DNA of 64,000 bases from Streptomyces gilvus (GCF_022513565.1 NZ_JAKWBE010000011.1:124001-188000), one strand, 5' to 3'; counted from the stretch's first letter, positions 51,506-61,338 are shown. A program made the numbers and translations. The notes: a model not told the origin generated them from the sequence alone.

Positions 51506-53311
51506 TCACGCGTCGTCGGCGAGTTCCAGCCAGCGCAGCTCCAGCTCCTCGCGCTGACCTCCCAACTCACGCAGCTCGGCGTCCAGTTCGGCCACCTTCG
51601 CGAAGTCCGTGGCGTTCTCGGCGATCTGGGCGTGCAGCTTGGTCTCCCGCTCGGAGATCTTGTCCAACTGCCGCTCGATCTTCTGGAGTTCCTTCTTGGC
51701 GGCCCGCTGGTCGGCGGCGCTCTTCTCGGCCGCAGGCCTCTCCGCGGCGGGCGTCGCGGCCGCCGCGACCGCCTCCTCCATCCGCTGCCGGCGCTCCAGG
51801 TACTCGTCGATGCCGCGCGGGAGCATCCGCAGGGTGGCGTCGCCGAGGAGGGCGAACACGCGGTCCGTGGTGCGCTCGACGAAGAACCGGTCGTGGGAGA
51901 TGACGATCATCGAGCCGGGCCAGCCGTCGAGGAGGTCCTCGAGCTGGGTGAGGGTCTCGATGTCGAGGTCGTTGGTGGGCTCGTCGAGGAAGAGGACGTT
52001 GGGCTCGTCCATCAGCAGGCGCAGCAGCTGGAGCCGGCGGCGCTCACCGCCGGAGAGGTCGCCGACGGGCGTCCACTGCTTCTCCTTGTTGAAGCCGAAC
52101 GTCTCGCACAGCTGACCGGCGGTCATCTCCCGCCCCTTGCCGAGGTCGACGCGCTCGCGCACCTGCTGGACGGCTTCCAGGACCCGGGTGTTCGGGTTGA
52201 GCTCGGCGACCTCCTGGGAGAGGTAGGCGAGCTTGACGGTCTTGCCGACGGCGACGCGGCCGCCGGCGGGCTGCGTCTCGCCCTCACTGCGGGCCGCGTC
52301 CGCCATCGCCCGCAGGAGGGAGGTCTTGCCCGCGCCGTTGACACCGACCAGGCCGATGCGGTCGCCGGGGCCGAGCTGCCAGGTCACGTGCTTGAGCAGC
52401 ACCTTGGGGCCGGCCTGCACGGTGACGTCCTCGAGGTCGAAGACCGTCTTGCCGAGCCGCGAGGACGCGAACTTCATCAGCTCGCTGCTGTCCCGGGGCG
52501 GCGGCACGTCCTTGATGAGCTCGTTGGCGGCCTCGACGCGGAAGCGCGGCTTGGACGTACGCGCGGGCGCCCCGCGGCGCAGCCAGGCCAGCTCCTTGCG
52601 GACCAGGTTCTGCCGCTTGACCTCCTCGGTCGCGGCGATGCGCTCGCGCTCGGCGCGCGCGAAGACGTAGTCCGAGTAGCCGCCCTCGTACTCGTAGACG
52701 TCACCTCTCTGCACGTCCCACATGCGCGTGCAGACCTGGTCGAGGAACCAGCGGTCGTGCGTGACGCAGACCAGCGCGGAGCGGCGCTCGCGCAGGTGCT
52801 TCGCCAGCCAGGCGATGCCCTCGACGTCCAGGTGGTTGGTGGGCTCGTCGAGGACGACCAGGTCCTGCTCCTCGATGAGCAGCTTGGCCAGCGCGATACG
52901 GCGCCGCTCACCGCCGGACAGGGGCGCGATGACGGTGTCGAGCCCCTGCGGGAACCCGGGGAGGTCGAGGCCGCCGAACAGTCCGGTGAGCACGTCCCGG
53001 ATCCTGGCGTTGCCCGCCCACTCGTGGTCGGCCATGTCCCGGATGACCTCGTGCCGCACGGTGGCGGCCGGGTCGAGGGAGTCGTGCTGGGTGAGCACGC
53101 CCAGGCGCAGCCCGCCGGAGTGCGTCACGCGCCCGGTGTCGGTCTCCTCCAGCTTGGCCAGCATCCGGATCAGCGTCGTCTTGCCGTCGCCGTTGCGGCC
53201 GACCACCCCGATCCGGTCCCCTTCGGAGACGCCGAGGGAGACGCCGTCGAGGAGGGCACGAGTGCCGTACACCTTGCTGACGTTCTCGACATTGACCAGA
53301 TTGACGGCCAT
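51506..53311 (-). CDS. ABC-F family ATPase
   Basis: A 601-residue protein with two ABC cassettes and no membrane segments. First: VVGRNGDGKTTLIRML, PLSGGERRRIALAKLL, LVVLDEPTNHLDVEG. Second: LVGVNGAGKTSLLRAM, DLSGGERRRLQLLRLL, VLFLDEPTNDLDIET. A linker (VRKELAWLRRGAPARTSKPR) and a C-terminal coiled coil (KKELQKIERQLDKISERETK) match the Uup branch. ABC-F proteins act on ribosomes; Uup-like members help with stalled or assembling ribosomes and with transposon precise excision in E. coli. A resistance role is less likely. Confidence 0.93.
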   Translation of the reverse strand: MAVNLVNVENVSKVYGTRALLDGVSLGVSEGDRIGVVGRNGDGKTTLIRMLAKLEETDTGRVTHSGGLRLGVLTQHDSLDPAATVRHEVIRDMADHEWAGNARIRDVLTGLFGGLDLPGFPQGLDTVIAPLSGGERRRIALAKLLIEEQDLVVLDEPTNHLDVEGIAWLAKHLRERRSALVCVTHDRWFLDQVCTRMWDVQRGDVYEYEGGYSDYVFARAERERIAATEEVKRQNLVRKELAWLRRGAPARTSKPRFRVEAANELIKDVPPPRDSSELMKFASSRLGKTVFDLEDVTVQAGPKVLLKHVTWQLGPGDRIGLVGVNGAGKTSLLRAMADAARSEGETQPAGGRVAVGKTVKLAYLSQEVAELNPNTRVLEAVQQVRERVDLGKGREMTAGQLCETFGFNKEKQWTPVGDLSGGERRRLQLLRLLMDEPNVLFLDEPTNDLDIETLTQLEDLLDGWPGSMIVISHDRFFVERTTDRVFALLGDATLRMLPRGIDEYLERRQRMEEAVAAAATPAAERPAAEKSAADQRAAKKELQKIERQLDKISERETKLHAQIAENATDFAKVAELDAELRELGGQREELELRWLELADDA

Positions 53312-53389
53312 TTCTCTCCTGCCCAGGGGGATCGATCAGCCTCCCAGCCTAATGCGCGCCGACAGGTGACCGATCCCGGAGCAGGGTGA

Positions 53390-53420
53390 CCTGTGGAAAA
53401 CCAGGGTCCTGTGGAAAACC
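53390..53420. repeat. Tandem repeat with DnaA-box-like cores
   Basis: CCTGTGGAAAACC occurs at 53390-53402 and 53408-53420, 18 bases apart. On the minus strand each contains TTTTCCACA, one mismatch from the Streptomyces DnaA box TTGTCCACA. They lie between the amidase remnant and the start of the ABC-F gene. Confidence 0.75.
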
Positions 53421-53442
53421 CTGGGACGCCGGGACCCCGGGG

Positions 53443-53640
53443 TCAGCGGGACGCGGCCGTGCGGACCTCGTTCAGGAGGTCGTACATCGTCCGGCCGGGG
53501 CAGTCGGTCCGGAGCCAGTCGCGGTGGCCGCTGACCGTCGTGACGTCCTTGGTGACGCCGTTGACCGGGTTGGTGTAGGCGATCCTCGCCTGCGGGGCGA
53601 GGCCCTTGAAGCGGGCGATGACCTTGATCAGCCGGGGCGA
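53443..53640 (-). pseudogene. C-terminal remnant of an N-acetylmuramoyl-L-alanine amidase / PGRP domain
   Basis: About 60 codons read RLIKVIARFKGLAPQ, ARIAYTNPVNGVTKD and TVSGHRDWLRTDCPGRTMYD, ending LLNEVRTAASR-stop. GHRDW...DCPG is the conserved C-terminal zinc and catalytic segment of amidase_2/PGRP enzymes. The N-terminal two thirds with the other zinc ligands is absent; sequence before 53640 runs into the ispE 3' end in another frame. No start or ribosome-binding site is visible, so it is a broken gene. Confidence 0.8.
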
Positions 53641-53653
53641 AGATCGCCTGCCC

Positions 53654-54553
53654 TCAGTCCTTGACCACCGTCGCTCCCGGCGCCGGGCCCGTAGCCGTAC
53701 GGACCGTGGCGCAGGTGCCCGAACTCCGCAGTGCCTCCGCGACCTTGGCCGCCGACTCGGGGTCGCGGGCGAGGAACGCGGTCGTCGGGCCCGAGCCGGA
53801 GACCAGCGCGGCCAGGGCGCCGGCCGTGCGGCCCGCCGCGAGGGTGTCGGCGAGTTCGGGGAAGAGGGAGATCGCCGCGGGCTGCAGGTCGTTGGAGACG
53901 GCGGCGGCGAGCGCGTCCGGGTCGCCCTTGGCGAGGGCGTCGAGCAGCGGCTGCGAGGCCACCGGCTCCAAGATGTCGCGGCCCTCCGCCAGCCGGTCGA
54001 ACTCCCGGAACACGGCCGGCGTCGACAGCCCCCTCCCGGCCATCGCGAACACCCAGTGGAAGCTCCCGCCGACCTCCAGCGCCGTCAGCCGCTCCCCGCG
54101 CCCGGTACCGAGCGCCGCCCCGCCCACCAGACTGAACGGCACGTCACTGCCCAACTCGGCGCAGATGGCGAGCAGTTCGGCACGCGAGGCACCGGTCCGC
54201 CACAGCGCGTCGCAGGCCAGCAGCGCGCCGGCGCCGTCCGCGCTGCCGCCCGCCATGCCGCCGGCGACCGGGATGTCCTTGGCGATGTGGATGTGCACGG
54301 CCGCCTCGATGCCGCGCCGCTCCGCCAGCGCGAGGGCCGCCCGGGCCGCCAGGTTCGTACGGTCCAGGGGCACCTGGCCGGCGTCGGGCCCCTCGCAGGT
54401 GATCCGCAGCTCCTCGGCGGGCGTCACGGTCACCTCGTCGTAGAGCCCGACCGCCAGGAACACATTGGCCAGGTCGTGGAAGCCGTCGGCGCGCGCGGCG
54501 CCCACCGCGAGCTGGACATTGACCTTGGCGGGGACGCGAACGGTGACGCTCAC
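53654..54553 (-). CDS. ispE: 4-diphosphocytidyl-2-C-methyl-D-erythritol kinase
   Basis: A 299-residue GHMP kinase. [20 protein letters not shown] has the substrate-binding Lys, and [20 protein letters not shown] the ATP loop. [20 protein letters not shown] and [14 protein letters not shown] follow. It phosphorylates CDP-ME in the MEP isoprenoid pathway. GTG at 54553 overlaps the ksgA stop (GTGA, 54550-54553). Confidence 0.97.
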   Translation of the reverse strand: MSVTVRVPAKVNVQLAVGAARADGFHDLANVFLAVGLYDEVTVTPAEELRITCEGPDAGQVPLDRTNLAARAALALAERRGIEAAVHIHIAKDIPVAGGMAGGSADGAGALLACDALWRTGASRAELLAICAELGSDVPFSLVGGAALGTGRGERLTALEVGGSFHWVFAMAGRGLSTPAVFREFDRLAEGRDILEPVASQPLLDALAKGDPDALAAAVSNDLQPAAISLFPELADTLAAGRTAGALAALVSGSGPTTAFLARDPESAAKVAEALRSSGTCATVRTATGPAPGATVVKD

Positions 54554-55473
54554 TGGAGACCGGGCTCCTCGGTGTCGACGGGACGGGACTGCTCCGCGCT
54601 CTGGGCCCCCACGGTCCTGTTCTCCGCGATGCGCGCGAACTCCTCGACCGTGAGGGACTCCCCGCGCGCCTGCGGGGACACACCGGCGGCGACCAGGGCC
54701 GCCTCCGCCGCCGCGGCCGAACCGGCCCACCCGGCGAGCGCGGCGCGCAGCGTCTTGCGCCGCTGGGCGAACGCCGCGTCCACGACGGCGAAGACCTCGC
54801 TCTTCGTGGCCGTGGTCTTCACCGGCTCGGTCCTGCGCGTCAGCGCCACCAGCCCGCTGTCGACGTTCGGCGCGGGCCAGAACACGTTCCGCCCGATCGC
54901 ACCGGCCCGCTTGACCTCGGCGTACCAGTTGGCCTTCACGGACGGGACGCCGTACACCTTCGAGCCGGGCGCGGCGGCGAGCCGGTCGGCGACCTCCGAC
55001 TGCACCATGACGAGGGTGCGCTCGATGCCCGGGAAGGTGTCGAGCATGTGCAGCAGCACGGGCACGGCGACGTTGTACGGGAGGTTCGCCACCAGCGCGG
55101 TCGGGGCGGGGCCCGGCAGTTCGGTCACGTGCATCGCGTCGGAGTGCACCAGCGCGAACCGCTCGGCGCGCTCCGGCATGCGCGCCGCGATGGTCGCGGG
55201 CAGCGCGGACGCCAGGACGTCGTCGATCTCGACGGCGGTGACGCGGTCGGCGACCTCCAGGAGCGCGAGGGTGAGCGAGCCGAGCCCGGGACCGACCTCC
55301 ACCACCACGTCGTCCGGCCGGACCTCCGCGGTGCGCACGATACGGCGCACGGTGTTCGCGTCGATCACGAAGTTCTGCCCGCGCTGCTTGGTGGGGCGCA
55401 CCCCGAGGGCGGCCGCGAGCTCACGGACGTCGGCGGGCCCGAGGAGGGCGTCTGAGGAGGGAGTACTGCTCAC
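54550..55473 (-). CDS. rsmA: 16S rRNA (adenine1518-N6/adenine1519-N6)-dimethyltransferase
   Basis: A 307-residue SAM methyltransferase, also called Ksg[19 protein letters not shown] starts the fold, [18 protein letters not shown] is motif [21 protein letters not shown] the catalytic NLPY box, and [14 protein letters not shown] a family segment. It dimethylates two adenines at the 3' end of 16S rRNA; loss gives kasugamycin resistance. GTG start at 55473. A 25-residue acidic tail is unconserved. It is coupled to ispE. Confidence 0.97.
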   Translation of the reverse strand: MSSTPSSDALLGPADVRELAAALGVRPTKQRGQNFVIDANTVRRIVRTAEVRPDDVVVEVGPGLGSLTLALLEVADRVTAVEIDDVLASALPATIAARMPERAERFALVHSDAMHVTELPGPAPTALVANLPYNVAVPVLLHMLDTFPGIERTLVMVQSEVADRLAAAPGSKVYGVPSVKANWYAEVKRAGAIGRNVFWPAPNVDSGLVALTRRTEPVKTTATKSEVFAVVDAAFAQRRKTLRAALAGWAGSAAAAEAALVAAGVSPQARGESLTVEEFARIAENRTVGAQSAEQSRPVDTEEPGLQ

Positions 55474-55533
55474 GGCGACAAGGGTACGGGGAGCGACCGC
55501 CGCCCTCCCGCCCCGGTGGCCGCGGGCAGGGCC

Positions 55534-56805
55534 TCACCCGTGCAGCCGCGCCCCGCAGTGCGGCCAGGGGGCGGCCCCCCGGCGCACGTACAGCTTCTTC
55601 GCCCGGAACGTCTGCTCCGCCGCCGGCGCGTCCTGCGGCCGTCCGCTCCCCCCGAGGCTGTGCCAGGTCCGGGTGTCGAACTGGTACAGCCCTCCGTACG
55701 TCCCCGACGGATCCACCGCGTTCGGGCGCCCGCCCGACTCACAGGCGGCGAGCCCGCGCCAGTTCAGCCCGTCGGCCCCCGAGACGGACGCCGGCAACGG
55801 CTTCGTGCCCACGTTCACGATCTGCTTCCGAGGCCGCCGCACCACCTCCGAGCCGTCCTTGCGCGGCTTCTGTCTGACGCCGTTGACGGTCCGCAGCAGG
55901 TACGTGATCCGCCGCAGCCCCGGCTGCCCCACCTGCTCGACGACCGCCGTCCCCTTGAACAGCGAGGGGTCGTCCCTGCGCTCCGTCCGGAACGGGATCG
56001 TCTCCTCGCGCACCTCCCTGCCGCCGGTCACCCGCAGCACGGTCACCGTCTGCCCGTCGCGCGGGAAGCTGTCCCCCGGCACGGAGGTGGTGTCCTCGCC
56101 GTGCAGGCGGACACCGGCCTGCTCGATGACCTCGCGCACGGTCGCCGCGTTCGTCCGTACCATCCGCGCCCGCCCGTCGGCCATGACGGTCACCGCGCGC
56201 TCGGTGCGCACGTCGAACGCGAGCCCGGCGCGTCCGATGGGCCGGGAGCGCGAGACGGACAGGTACGCCCCTTCCGGACGCACCCCCAGCTGGTCGAGCG
56301 CCTCCTCGACCGTGTGCGCCGTCGTCCACACCTCGTGCCGCTGCCCGTCGATCGTGAGCCGGACGGGGCGCCCGTGGCGCACGGAGACCTCGTCGCCGCT
56401 GGCGAGCGCGGTGCCGGGGGCGGGCGCCACCACGTCGTGCGCCCCCACCTCGACGCCCTCCTCCGCCAGCAGTTCGTCCACGTCGTCGGCGAAGGTGTGC
56501 AGGGTGCGCGGCCTGCCGTCGACGGTCAGCTCGACCGCCTTGTCCTTGGCGACGAAGGCGGTGGTGCCGCCGGCGAGGAAGGCGATGACCAGCGCCTGCG
56601 GCAGCAGCCGGCGCACGGACCCGTCCGAGCGCTCCGCGGAGCGCGCCCTGCGCCGACGCGCACCCCGCCCTTCCTGGCGCGGAAGCACCGGCTGGGTGGC
56701 GTGGGCCTCGTGGGCCTCGTACGCGGGGCGGTAGGTGTCCGGGTACGGCAGCGGCGCCGTGTACACCCCGTACGGCTCGTACGTCTGGTGCTGCGAGTTG
56801 CTCAT
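55534..56805 (-). CDS. rpfB: Resuscitation-promoting factor RpfB-like (DUF348/G5/transglycosylase)
   Basis: A 423-residue protein. A Tyr/Pro-rich cytoplasmic N-terminus (residues 1-65) and one membrane segment (LPQALVIAFLAGGTTAFVAK) are followed by three DUF348 repeats (VELTVDGRPRTLHTFADDV, VRLTIDGQRHEVWTTAHTV, VTVMADGRARMVRTNAATV). A G5 domain comes next, then a C-terminal Rpf lysozyme-like domain (LNWRGLAACESGGRPNAVDP) with the catalytic Glu and the FDTRTWHSLGG segment. Such enzymes cleave peptidoglycan during spore germination and growth. The order matches S. coelicolor RpfB. Confidence 0.95.
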   Translation of the reverse strand: MSNSQHQTYEPYGVYTAPLPYPDTYRPAYEAHEAHATQPVLPRQEGRGARRRRARSAERSDGSVRRLLPQALVIAFLAGGTTAFVAKDKAVELTVDGRPRTLHTFADDVDELLAEEGVEVGAHDVVAPAPGTALASGDEVSVRHGRPVRLTIDGQRHEVWTTAHTVEEALDQLGVRPEGAYLSVSRSRPIGRAGLAFDVRTERAVTVMADGRARMVRTNAATVREVIEQAGVRLHGEDTTSVPGDSFPRDGQTVTVLRVTGGREVREETIPFRTERRDDPSLFKGTAVVEQVGQPGLRRITYLLRTVNGVRQKPRKDGSEVVRRPRKQIVNVGTKPLPASVSGADGLNWRGLAACESGGRPNAVDPSGTYGGLYQFDTRTWHSLGGSGRPQDAPAAEQTFRAKKLYVRRGAAPWPHCGARLHG

Positions 56806-56926
56806 GCCGACACGCTCCTGGGGCCGGAGGGGTCCGGAAAAGGGCCCCCAGAACCTAGCGGAGCGACCGTCACTCTCCAAAGTGACGTGGCTACTCAGAG
56901 TTGTGTTCGGTCGGCTCGCTTCCGGG

Positions 56927-57814
56927 TCAGTACCCGAAGGCGCGTGCGGTGTTGGCGGCGAGTGCCGACGCCAGCGCGTCCTCGTCGACGCCGCGCACGG
57001 CGGCCATCGCGCGCACCGTGACCGGAATGAGATACGGCGCGTTGGGCCGTCCGCGGTACGGCGCCGGCGTCAGGAAGGGCGCGTCCGTCTCCACCAGGAG
57101 CAGCTCGGCCGGGGCCACCGCGACCGCGTCCCGCAGGTTCTGGGCGTTCTTGAAGGTGACGTTGCCGGCGAAGGACATGAAGTACCCGGCGCTCGCGCAC
57201 ACCTCGGCCATCTCGGCGTCGCCGGAGTAGCAGTGGAAGACGGTGCGCTCGGGGGCGCCCTCCTCCTTCAGCACGCGCAGCACGTCCGCGTGGGCGTCGC
57301 GGTCGTGGATGACGAGCGCCTTGCCGTGCCGCTTGGCGATCTCGATGTGGGCGCGGAAGGAGCGCTCCTGCGCCTCCTTGCCCTCGGGCCCGGTGCGGAA
57401 GTGGTCGAGGCCGGTCTCGCCGACGCCCTTGACCTGGGGGAGCCCGGCCAGGCGGTCGATCTCGGCGAGCGCCTCGTCGAGCGCCCCCGCGCCTCCCGCC
57501 TCGCGCGCGCCCTGCCGGGACCAGCCGTCGGGGTCCCCGTGCACGATGCGCGGCGCCTCGTTGGGGTGCAGGGCGACCGTCGCGTGGACGGCTTCGTACG
57601 CCGCCGCGGTCTCGGCGGCCCACCGTGAGCCGCGGATGTCGCAGCCGACCTGCACGACCGTCGCCACGCCCACCGCGGCGGCCTTGGCGAGGCCCTCCTC
57701 CACCGTGCCGGACTGCATGTCGAGGTGGGTGTGGGAGTCGGCGACGGGCACCCGCAGGGGCTCCGGGAGCGGCGGCGCCGCGTTCTTGTCGCCGCGGGAG
57801 GTGGAGGAAGGCAT
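56927..57814 (-). CDS. tatD: TatD family metal-dependent hydrolase / DNase
   Basis: A 295-residue TIM-barrel enzyme. Metal ligands are visible in VADSHTHLD (His-x-His), VGETGLDHFRTGP (Glu), VIHDRDAHADVL (His) and FHCYSGDAEMA (His), with a final Asp in LLVETDAPFLTPAPYRGRPN. This is the complete TatD set for 3'-5' DNase or RNase activity. It lies 121 bases upstream of rpfB and downstream of the zinc-ribbon gene. Confidence 0.95.
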   Translation of the reverse strand: MPSSTSRGDKNAAPPLPEPLRVPVADSHTHLDMQSGTVEEGLAKAAAVGVATVVQVGCDIRGSRWAAETAAAYEAVHATVALHPNEAPRIVHGDPDGWSRQGAREAGGAGALDEALAEIDRLAGLPQVKGVGETGLDHFRTGPEGKEAQERSFRAHIEIAKRHGKALVIHDRDAHADVLRVLKEEGAPERTVFHCYSGDAEMAEVCASAGYFMSFAGNVTFKNAQNLRDAVAVAPAELLLVETDAPFLTPAPYRGRPNAPYLIPVTVRAMAAVRGVDEDALASALAANTARAFGY

Positions 57815-57861
57815 GCCCCGATCCTACGAAAGGGGGCATGCCCGCCCGGCTCGGGGAGCGG

Positions 57862-58287
57862 TCAGCTCGCCTTGCGCTGGAAGGGGTGCAGGAGGTCCGA
57901 CAGGTGCCAGTGGTGGTCGCGCTGCCCGGCCTCGGCGCCCTCCGCGCCCTCGGCCGCCGTCTCCGGCGCCTCGACCGGCCCGGCCTGCGGCGCCCGGTGC
58001 TGGTGGCGGTGCGCCGCCTCACGCACCGACGAGACCTGGCCCGGCCGCATGATCCGTACCACGTGGCCGTCGCAGTTGAGGCAGGTCGGCTTGGACAGCG
58101 GAGAGGGCACGACCTGTCCGCCGGCCACGTACATCACGAACTCGTGGCCCTCGGCGTCCGTGTGGTGCTCTATCTCGTACGACTGCTCCCAGCCGTGCCC
58201 GCAGCGCATGCAGGCGAAGGAGTACGACTCGTGCACGACTTCGCCCGCCGCGCCACGGAGGCCGGTCTGCCCCGCGATCTCACTCAT
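57862..58287 (-). CDS. Zinc-ribbon hypothetical protein
   Basis: A 141-residue protein. YSFACMRCGHGWEQ and KPTCLNCDGHVVRI give a CxxC...CxxC zinc ribbon over residues 20-80. A Glu/Ala-rich linker and a His-rich end (QRDHHWHLSDLLHPF) follow. Well-conserved Streptomyces genes look like this, but no function is known; nucleic-acid binding is possible. An AAGAGGAG site precedes the ATG. Confidence 0.85.
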   Translation of the reverse strand: MSEIAGQTGLRGAAGEVVHESYSFACMRCGHGWEQSYEIEHHTDAEGHEFVMYVAGGQVVPSPLSKPTCLNCDGHVVRIMRPGQVSSVREAAHRHQHRAPQAGPVEAPETAAEGAEGAEAGQRDHHWHLSDLLHPFQRKAS

Positions 58288-58531
58288 GCCAGCTCCTCTT
58301 GTCCGCTGGACAAAGGGACGGGTGCGTCCCTTCATCCAGTGGACGCTTCCGCCGGCGTGAATGCACCAGGTCTGTCGACTGTTGGAGTCGATTTGGACTT
58401 TCCTTGCCAAAGCGGCCCCGCCCACCCCCTGGGGCTTTGCTTTTCACGACAGTCCTTTGCCTGGCTGTGGGGCGCGTGCTCAGCGGAGATGCGCCCTGCT
58501 CAGAGGGGGTGTGGCGCAGTTCACGAGCACC

Positions 58532-59392
58532 TCAGGAACCACTCGCCGAAGCGGCGTTCTTCGCGGCCACAACCGCGTCGAACACCTCCCTCTTGGGCAG
58601 CCCCGCCTCCACCGCGACGGCCGCGATCGCCTCCTTGCGGCGCTCGCCGGCCTCCTCGCGCAGGCGCACGCGGCGTACGAGCTCCTCGGCACTCACGTCC
58701 TGCGCGCCCCGCTCGGGCGCCCCCTCCACCACCACGGTGATCTCCCCGCGCACCCCCTGCGCCGCCCACTCCGCCAGCTCGCCCAGCGGGCCGCGCCTGA
58801 CCTCCTCGTACGTCTTCGTCAGCTCCCGGCACACCGCCGCGCGCCGCTCGGTCCCGAACACCTCGGCCATGGCGGCGAGGGTGTCGTCCAGCCGGTGCGG
58901 GGCCTCGAAGTAGACGAGCGTGCGCCGCTCCTCGGCGACCTCGCGCAGCCGCCCGAGCCGCTCGCCGGCCTTGCGCGGCAGGAAGCCCTCGAAGCAGAAC
59001 CGGTCCACGGGCAGCCCCGACAGCGCGAGCGCGGTGAGCACGGCGGACGGGCCGGGCACCGCGGTGACCCGGACGTCCCGTTCGACGGCGGCGGCGACCA
59101 GCCGGTAGCCGGGGTCCGACACCGACGGCATACCGGCGTCGGTCACCAGCAGCACGCGCGCGCCGCCCACGAGTTCCTCGACCAGCTCGGGCGTTCGGGC
59201 GGACTCGTTGCCCTCGAAGTACGACACCACGCGCCCCTTGGGCGTCACGCCCAGCGCCTGGGTCAGGCGCCGCAGGCGCCGGGTGTCCTCGGCGGCCACC
59301 ACGTCCGCCCCGGCCAGCTCCTCCGCCAGCCGGGGAGGAGCGTCCGCGATGTCGCCGATGGGGGTGCCCGCCAAGACAAGGGTTCCAGTCAC
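58532..59392 (-). CDS. rsmI: 16S rRNA (cytidine1402-2'-O)-methyltransferase
   Basis: A 286-residue tetrapyrrole-methylase-fold enzyme. LVLAGTPIGDIADAPPRLAE, VAAEDTRRLRRLTQALG, SYFEGNESART, LVTDAGMPSVSDPGYRLV and AVPGPSAVLTALALSGLP are all RsmI segments in order. It methylates the ribose of C1402 in the ribosomal P site. GTG at 59392 with GGGAGGAT site; no ATG is in frame nearby. Divergent from pmt. Confidence 0.96.
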   Translation of the reverse strand: MTGTLVLAGTPIGDIADAPPRLAEELAGADVVAAEDTRRLRRLTQALGVTPKGRVVSYFEGNESARTPELVEELVGGARVLLVTDAGMPSVSDPGYRLVAAAVERDVRVTAVPGPSAVLTALALSGLPVDRFCFEGFLPRKAGERLGRLREVAEERRTLVYFEAPHRLDDTLAAMAEVFGTERRAAVCRELTKTYEEVRRGPLGELAEWAAQGVRGEITVVVEGAPERGAQDVSAEELVRRVRLREEAGERRKEAIAAVAVEAGLPKREVFDAVVAAKNAASASGS

Positions 59393-59488
59393 GCCCCCAT
59401 CCTCCCAGCAGCGGCCGGAAGGGAACGCGTTCGTACCCTTACCGGCCATGCACGGGACTCACACAGAACGGTTCCCTACGATGGCGCG

Positions 59489-61228
59489 GTGACCAGTACC
59501 GCGTCCTCCCCGGACACCCGGCAAGGCCAGAGCCCGCAGGACGAGCGGCCGTCGTGGCAGCAGCGGCTGCGCCGTTTCGGCTATGCCGCGCCGCCCAGAA
59601 GCGATGTCCGCGAGCGCCTGGTACCGCCGTACGTCCAGCCCAGCCCGCGGCTGTGGCAGGTCCTCGGGGTGCCGCCGGCGCTCGCCGGGCGGATCGCGCG
59701 CTGGTCGGGCTGGGGCGGTCCGCTGCTGGTCACGCTGATGGCGGGGGTGCTGCGGTTCTGGAACCTGGGCAGTCCGAAGGCGGTGATATTCGACGAGACG
59801 TACTACGCCAAGGACTCATGGGCGCTCGTCCACCGCGGCTTCGAGGTCAACTGGGACAAGAACGCCAACGACCTGATCCTGTCCTCGCACGGGCACGTCA
59901 CCATCCCGACGGACGCCGCGTACGTGGTGCACCCGCCGGTCGGCAAGTACGTGATCGGGCTGGGCGAGCTGATGTTCGGTTTCAACCCGTTCGGCTGGCG
60001 GTTCATGACCGCGCTGCTCGGCACGCTGTCGGTGCTGATGCTGTGCCGGATCGGCCGCCGCATCTTCCGCTCGACCTTCCTCGGCTGCCTGGCCGGCGGC
60101 CTGATGGCCGTGGACGGCCTGCACTACGTCATGAGCCGCACCTCGCTCCTCGACGGCGTCCTGATGTTCTTCGTGCTGGCGGCGTTCGGCTGCCTGGTGA
60201 TCGACCGGGACAAGGCCCGGGAGAAACTCGCGGCGGCGCTCCAGCCGGACGCCGAGGGCCATGTCCGCCCGGACGCGCACATCGCCGAGACCACCCGCCT
60301 CGGCTGGCGCCCCTGGCGCTGGCTGGCGGGCCTGATGCTGGGCCTGGCCATCGGCACCAAGTGGAACGGCCTGTACGTCCTGGCCGCGTTCTGCGTGATG
60401 GCCGTGCTGTGGGACGTCGGCTCCCGCAAGGTCGCGGGCGCCCGGCACCCGCACACCGCCGTCCTGAGGCGTGACCTGGGCATCGCCTTCCTGGCCACCG
60501 TCCCGGTCGCGCTCGTCACCTACCTCGCCTCCTGGACGGCCTGGATCCTCTCCCCCACCGACGGCTCCGGCGGTTACTTCCGCAACTGGGCCGCCACCGA
60601 CGGCAAGGGCGGCCACTGGACCTTCCTGCCGGACTGGCTGCGCAGCCTGTGGCACTACGAGCACGAGGTCTACGAGTTCCACGTCAACCTGCACTCGCCG
60701 CACACCTACATGTCCAACCCCTGGAGCTGGATCGTCGACGGCCGCCCGGTGTCGTTCTTCTACGAGTCGCCCTCCCCCGGCCAGGACGGCTGCCCCGTCG
60801 ACGCCGGCCAGAAGTGCGCCCGTGAGGTCCTGGCGATCGGCACACCGCTGCTGTGGTGGGTGGCCGCGTTCGCGCTGCTGTACGTGCTGTGGCGCTGGTT
60901 CTTCCGCCGGGACTGGCGAGCCGGCGCCATCGCCTGCGGGGTCGCGGCGGGCTGGCTGCCCTGGTTCATGTACCAGGACCGGACGATCTTCTTCTTCTAC
61001 GCCGTCGTGTTCGTGCCGTTCCTGTGCCTCGCGGTGGCGATGCTGCTGGGCGCGATCGTCGGCCCGCCCGGCTCCAGCGACACCCGGCGCGTGGCGGGCG
61101 CGACGGGCGCGGGCGTACTGGTCCTGTTGATCACCTGGAACTTCATCTACTTCTGGCCCCTGTACACCGGCACCGCCATCCCGATCGACGACTGGCGTTC
61201 ACGTATGTGGCTGGATACCTGGGTATAG
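59489..61228 (+). CDS. pmt: Protein O-mannosyltransferase (GT39)
   Basis: A 579-residue membrane enzyme with about 11 hydrophobic segments. PKAVIFDETYYAKDSW carries the Asp-Glu pair conserved in the first extracytoplasmic loop. GLHYVMSRTSLLDGVLMFF and LGLAIGTKWNGLY are family segments. It transfers mannose from polyprenyl phosphate mannose to secreted proteins during Sec export. In S. coelicolor the equivalent Pmt is needed for phage phiC31 infection. GTG at 59489 is the only in-frame start giving the full N-terminus; the ribosome-binding site is weak. Confidence 0.94.
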   Translation: MTSTASSPDTRQGQSPQDERPSWQQRLRRFGYAAPPRSDVRERLVPPYVQPSPRLWQVLGVPPALAGRIARWSGWGGPLLVTLMAGVLRFWNLGSPKAVIFDETYYAKDSWALVHRGFEVNWDKNANDLILSSHGHVTIPTDAAYVVHPPVGKYVIGLGELMFGFNPFGWRFMTALLGTLSVLMLCRIGRRIFRSTFLGCLAGGLMAVDGLHYVMSRTSLLDGVLMFFVLAAFGCLVIDRDKAREKLAAALQPDAEGHVRPDAHIAETTRLGWRPWRWLAGLMLGLAIGTKWNGLYVLAAFCVMAVLWDVGSRKVAGARHPHTAVLRRDLGIAFLATVPVALVTYLASWTAWILSPTDGSGGYFRNWAATDGKGGHWTFLPDWLRSLWHYEHEVYEFHVNLHSPHTYMSNPWSWIVDGRPVSFFYESPSPGQDGCPVDAGQKCAREVLAIGTPLLWWVAAFALLYVLWRWFFRRDWRAGAIACGVAAGWLPWFMYQDRTIFFFYAVVFVPFLCLAVAMLLGAIVGPPGSSDTRRVAGATGAGVLVLLITWNFIYFWPLYTGTAIPIDDWRSRMWLDTWV

Positions 61229-61338
61229 CGGACCTTCCGCCGCCGCGGCCGGACAACATACGGAAACCCCCCTCACAGCTCCCCCTCCCGCCCCATACAG
61301 TGCGAGAACCGCAACGGGGAAACGGGGAGGGACCTTTC

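Noticed and set aside
51506-53311. Antibiotic-resistance ABC-F protein
   Set aside because: The C-terminal coiled coil and linker fit the housekeeping Uup branch; no drug-biosynthesis genes surround it.
53390-53420. Replication origin
   Set aside because: Only two imperfect DnaA-like boxes, with no dnaA or dnaN nearby and no AT-rich unwinding region.
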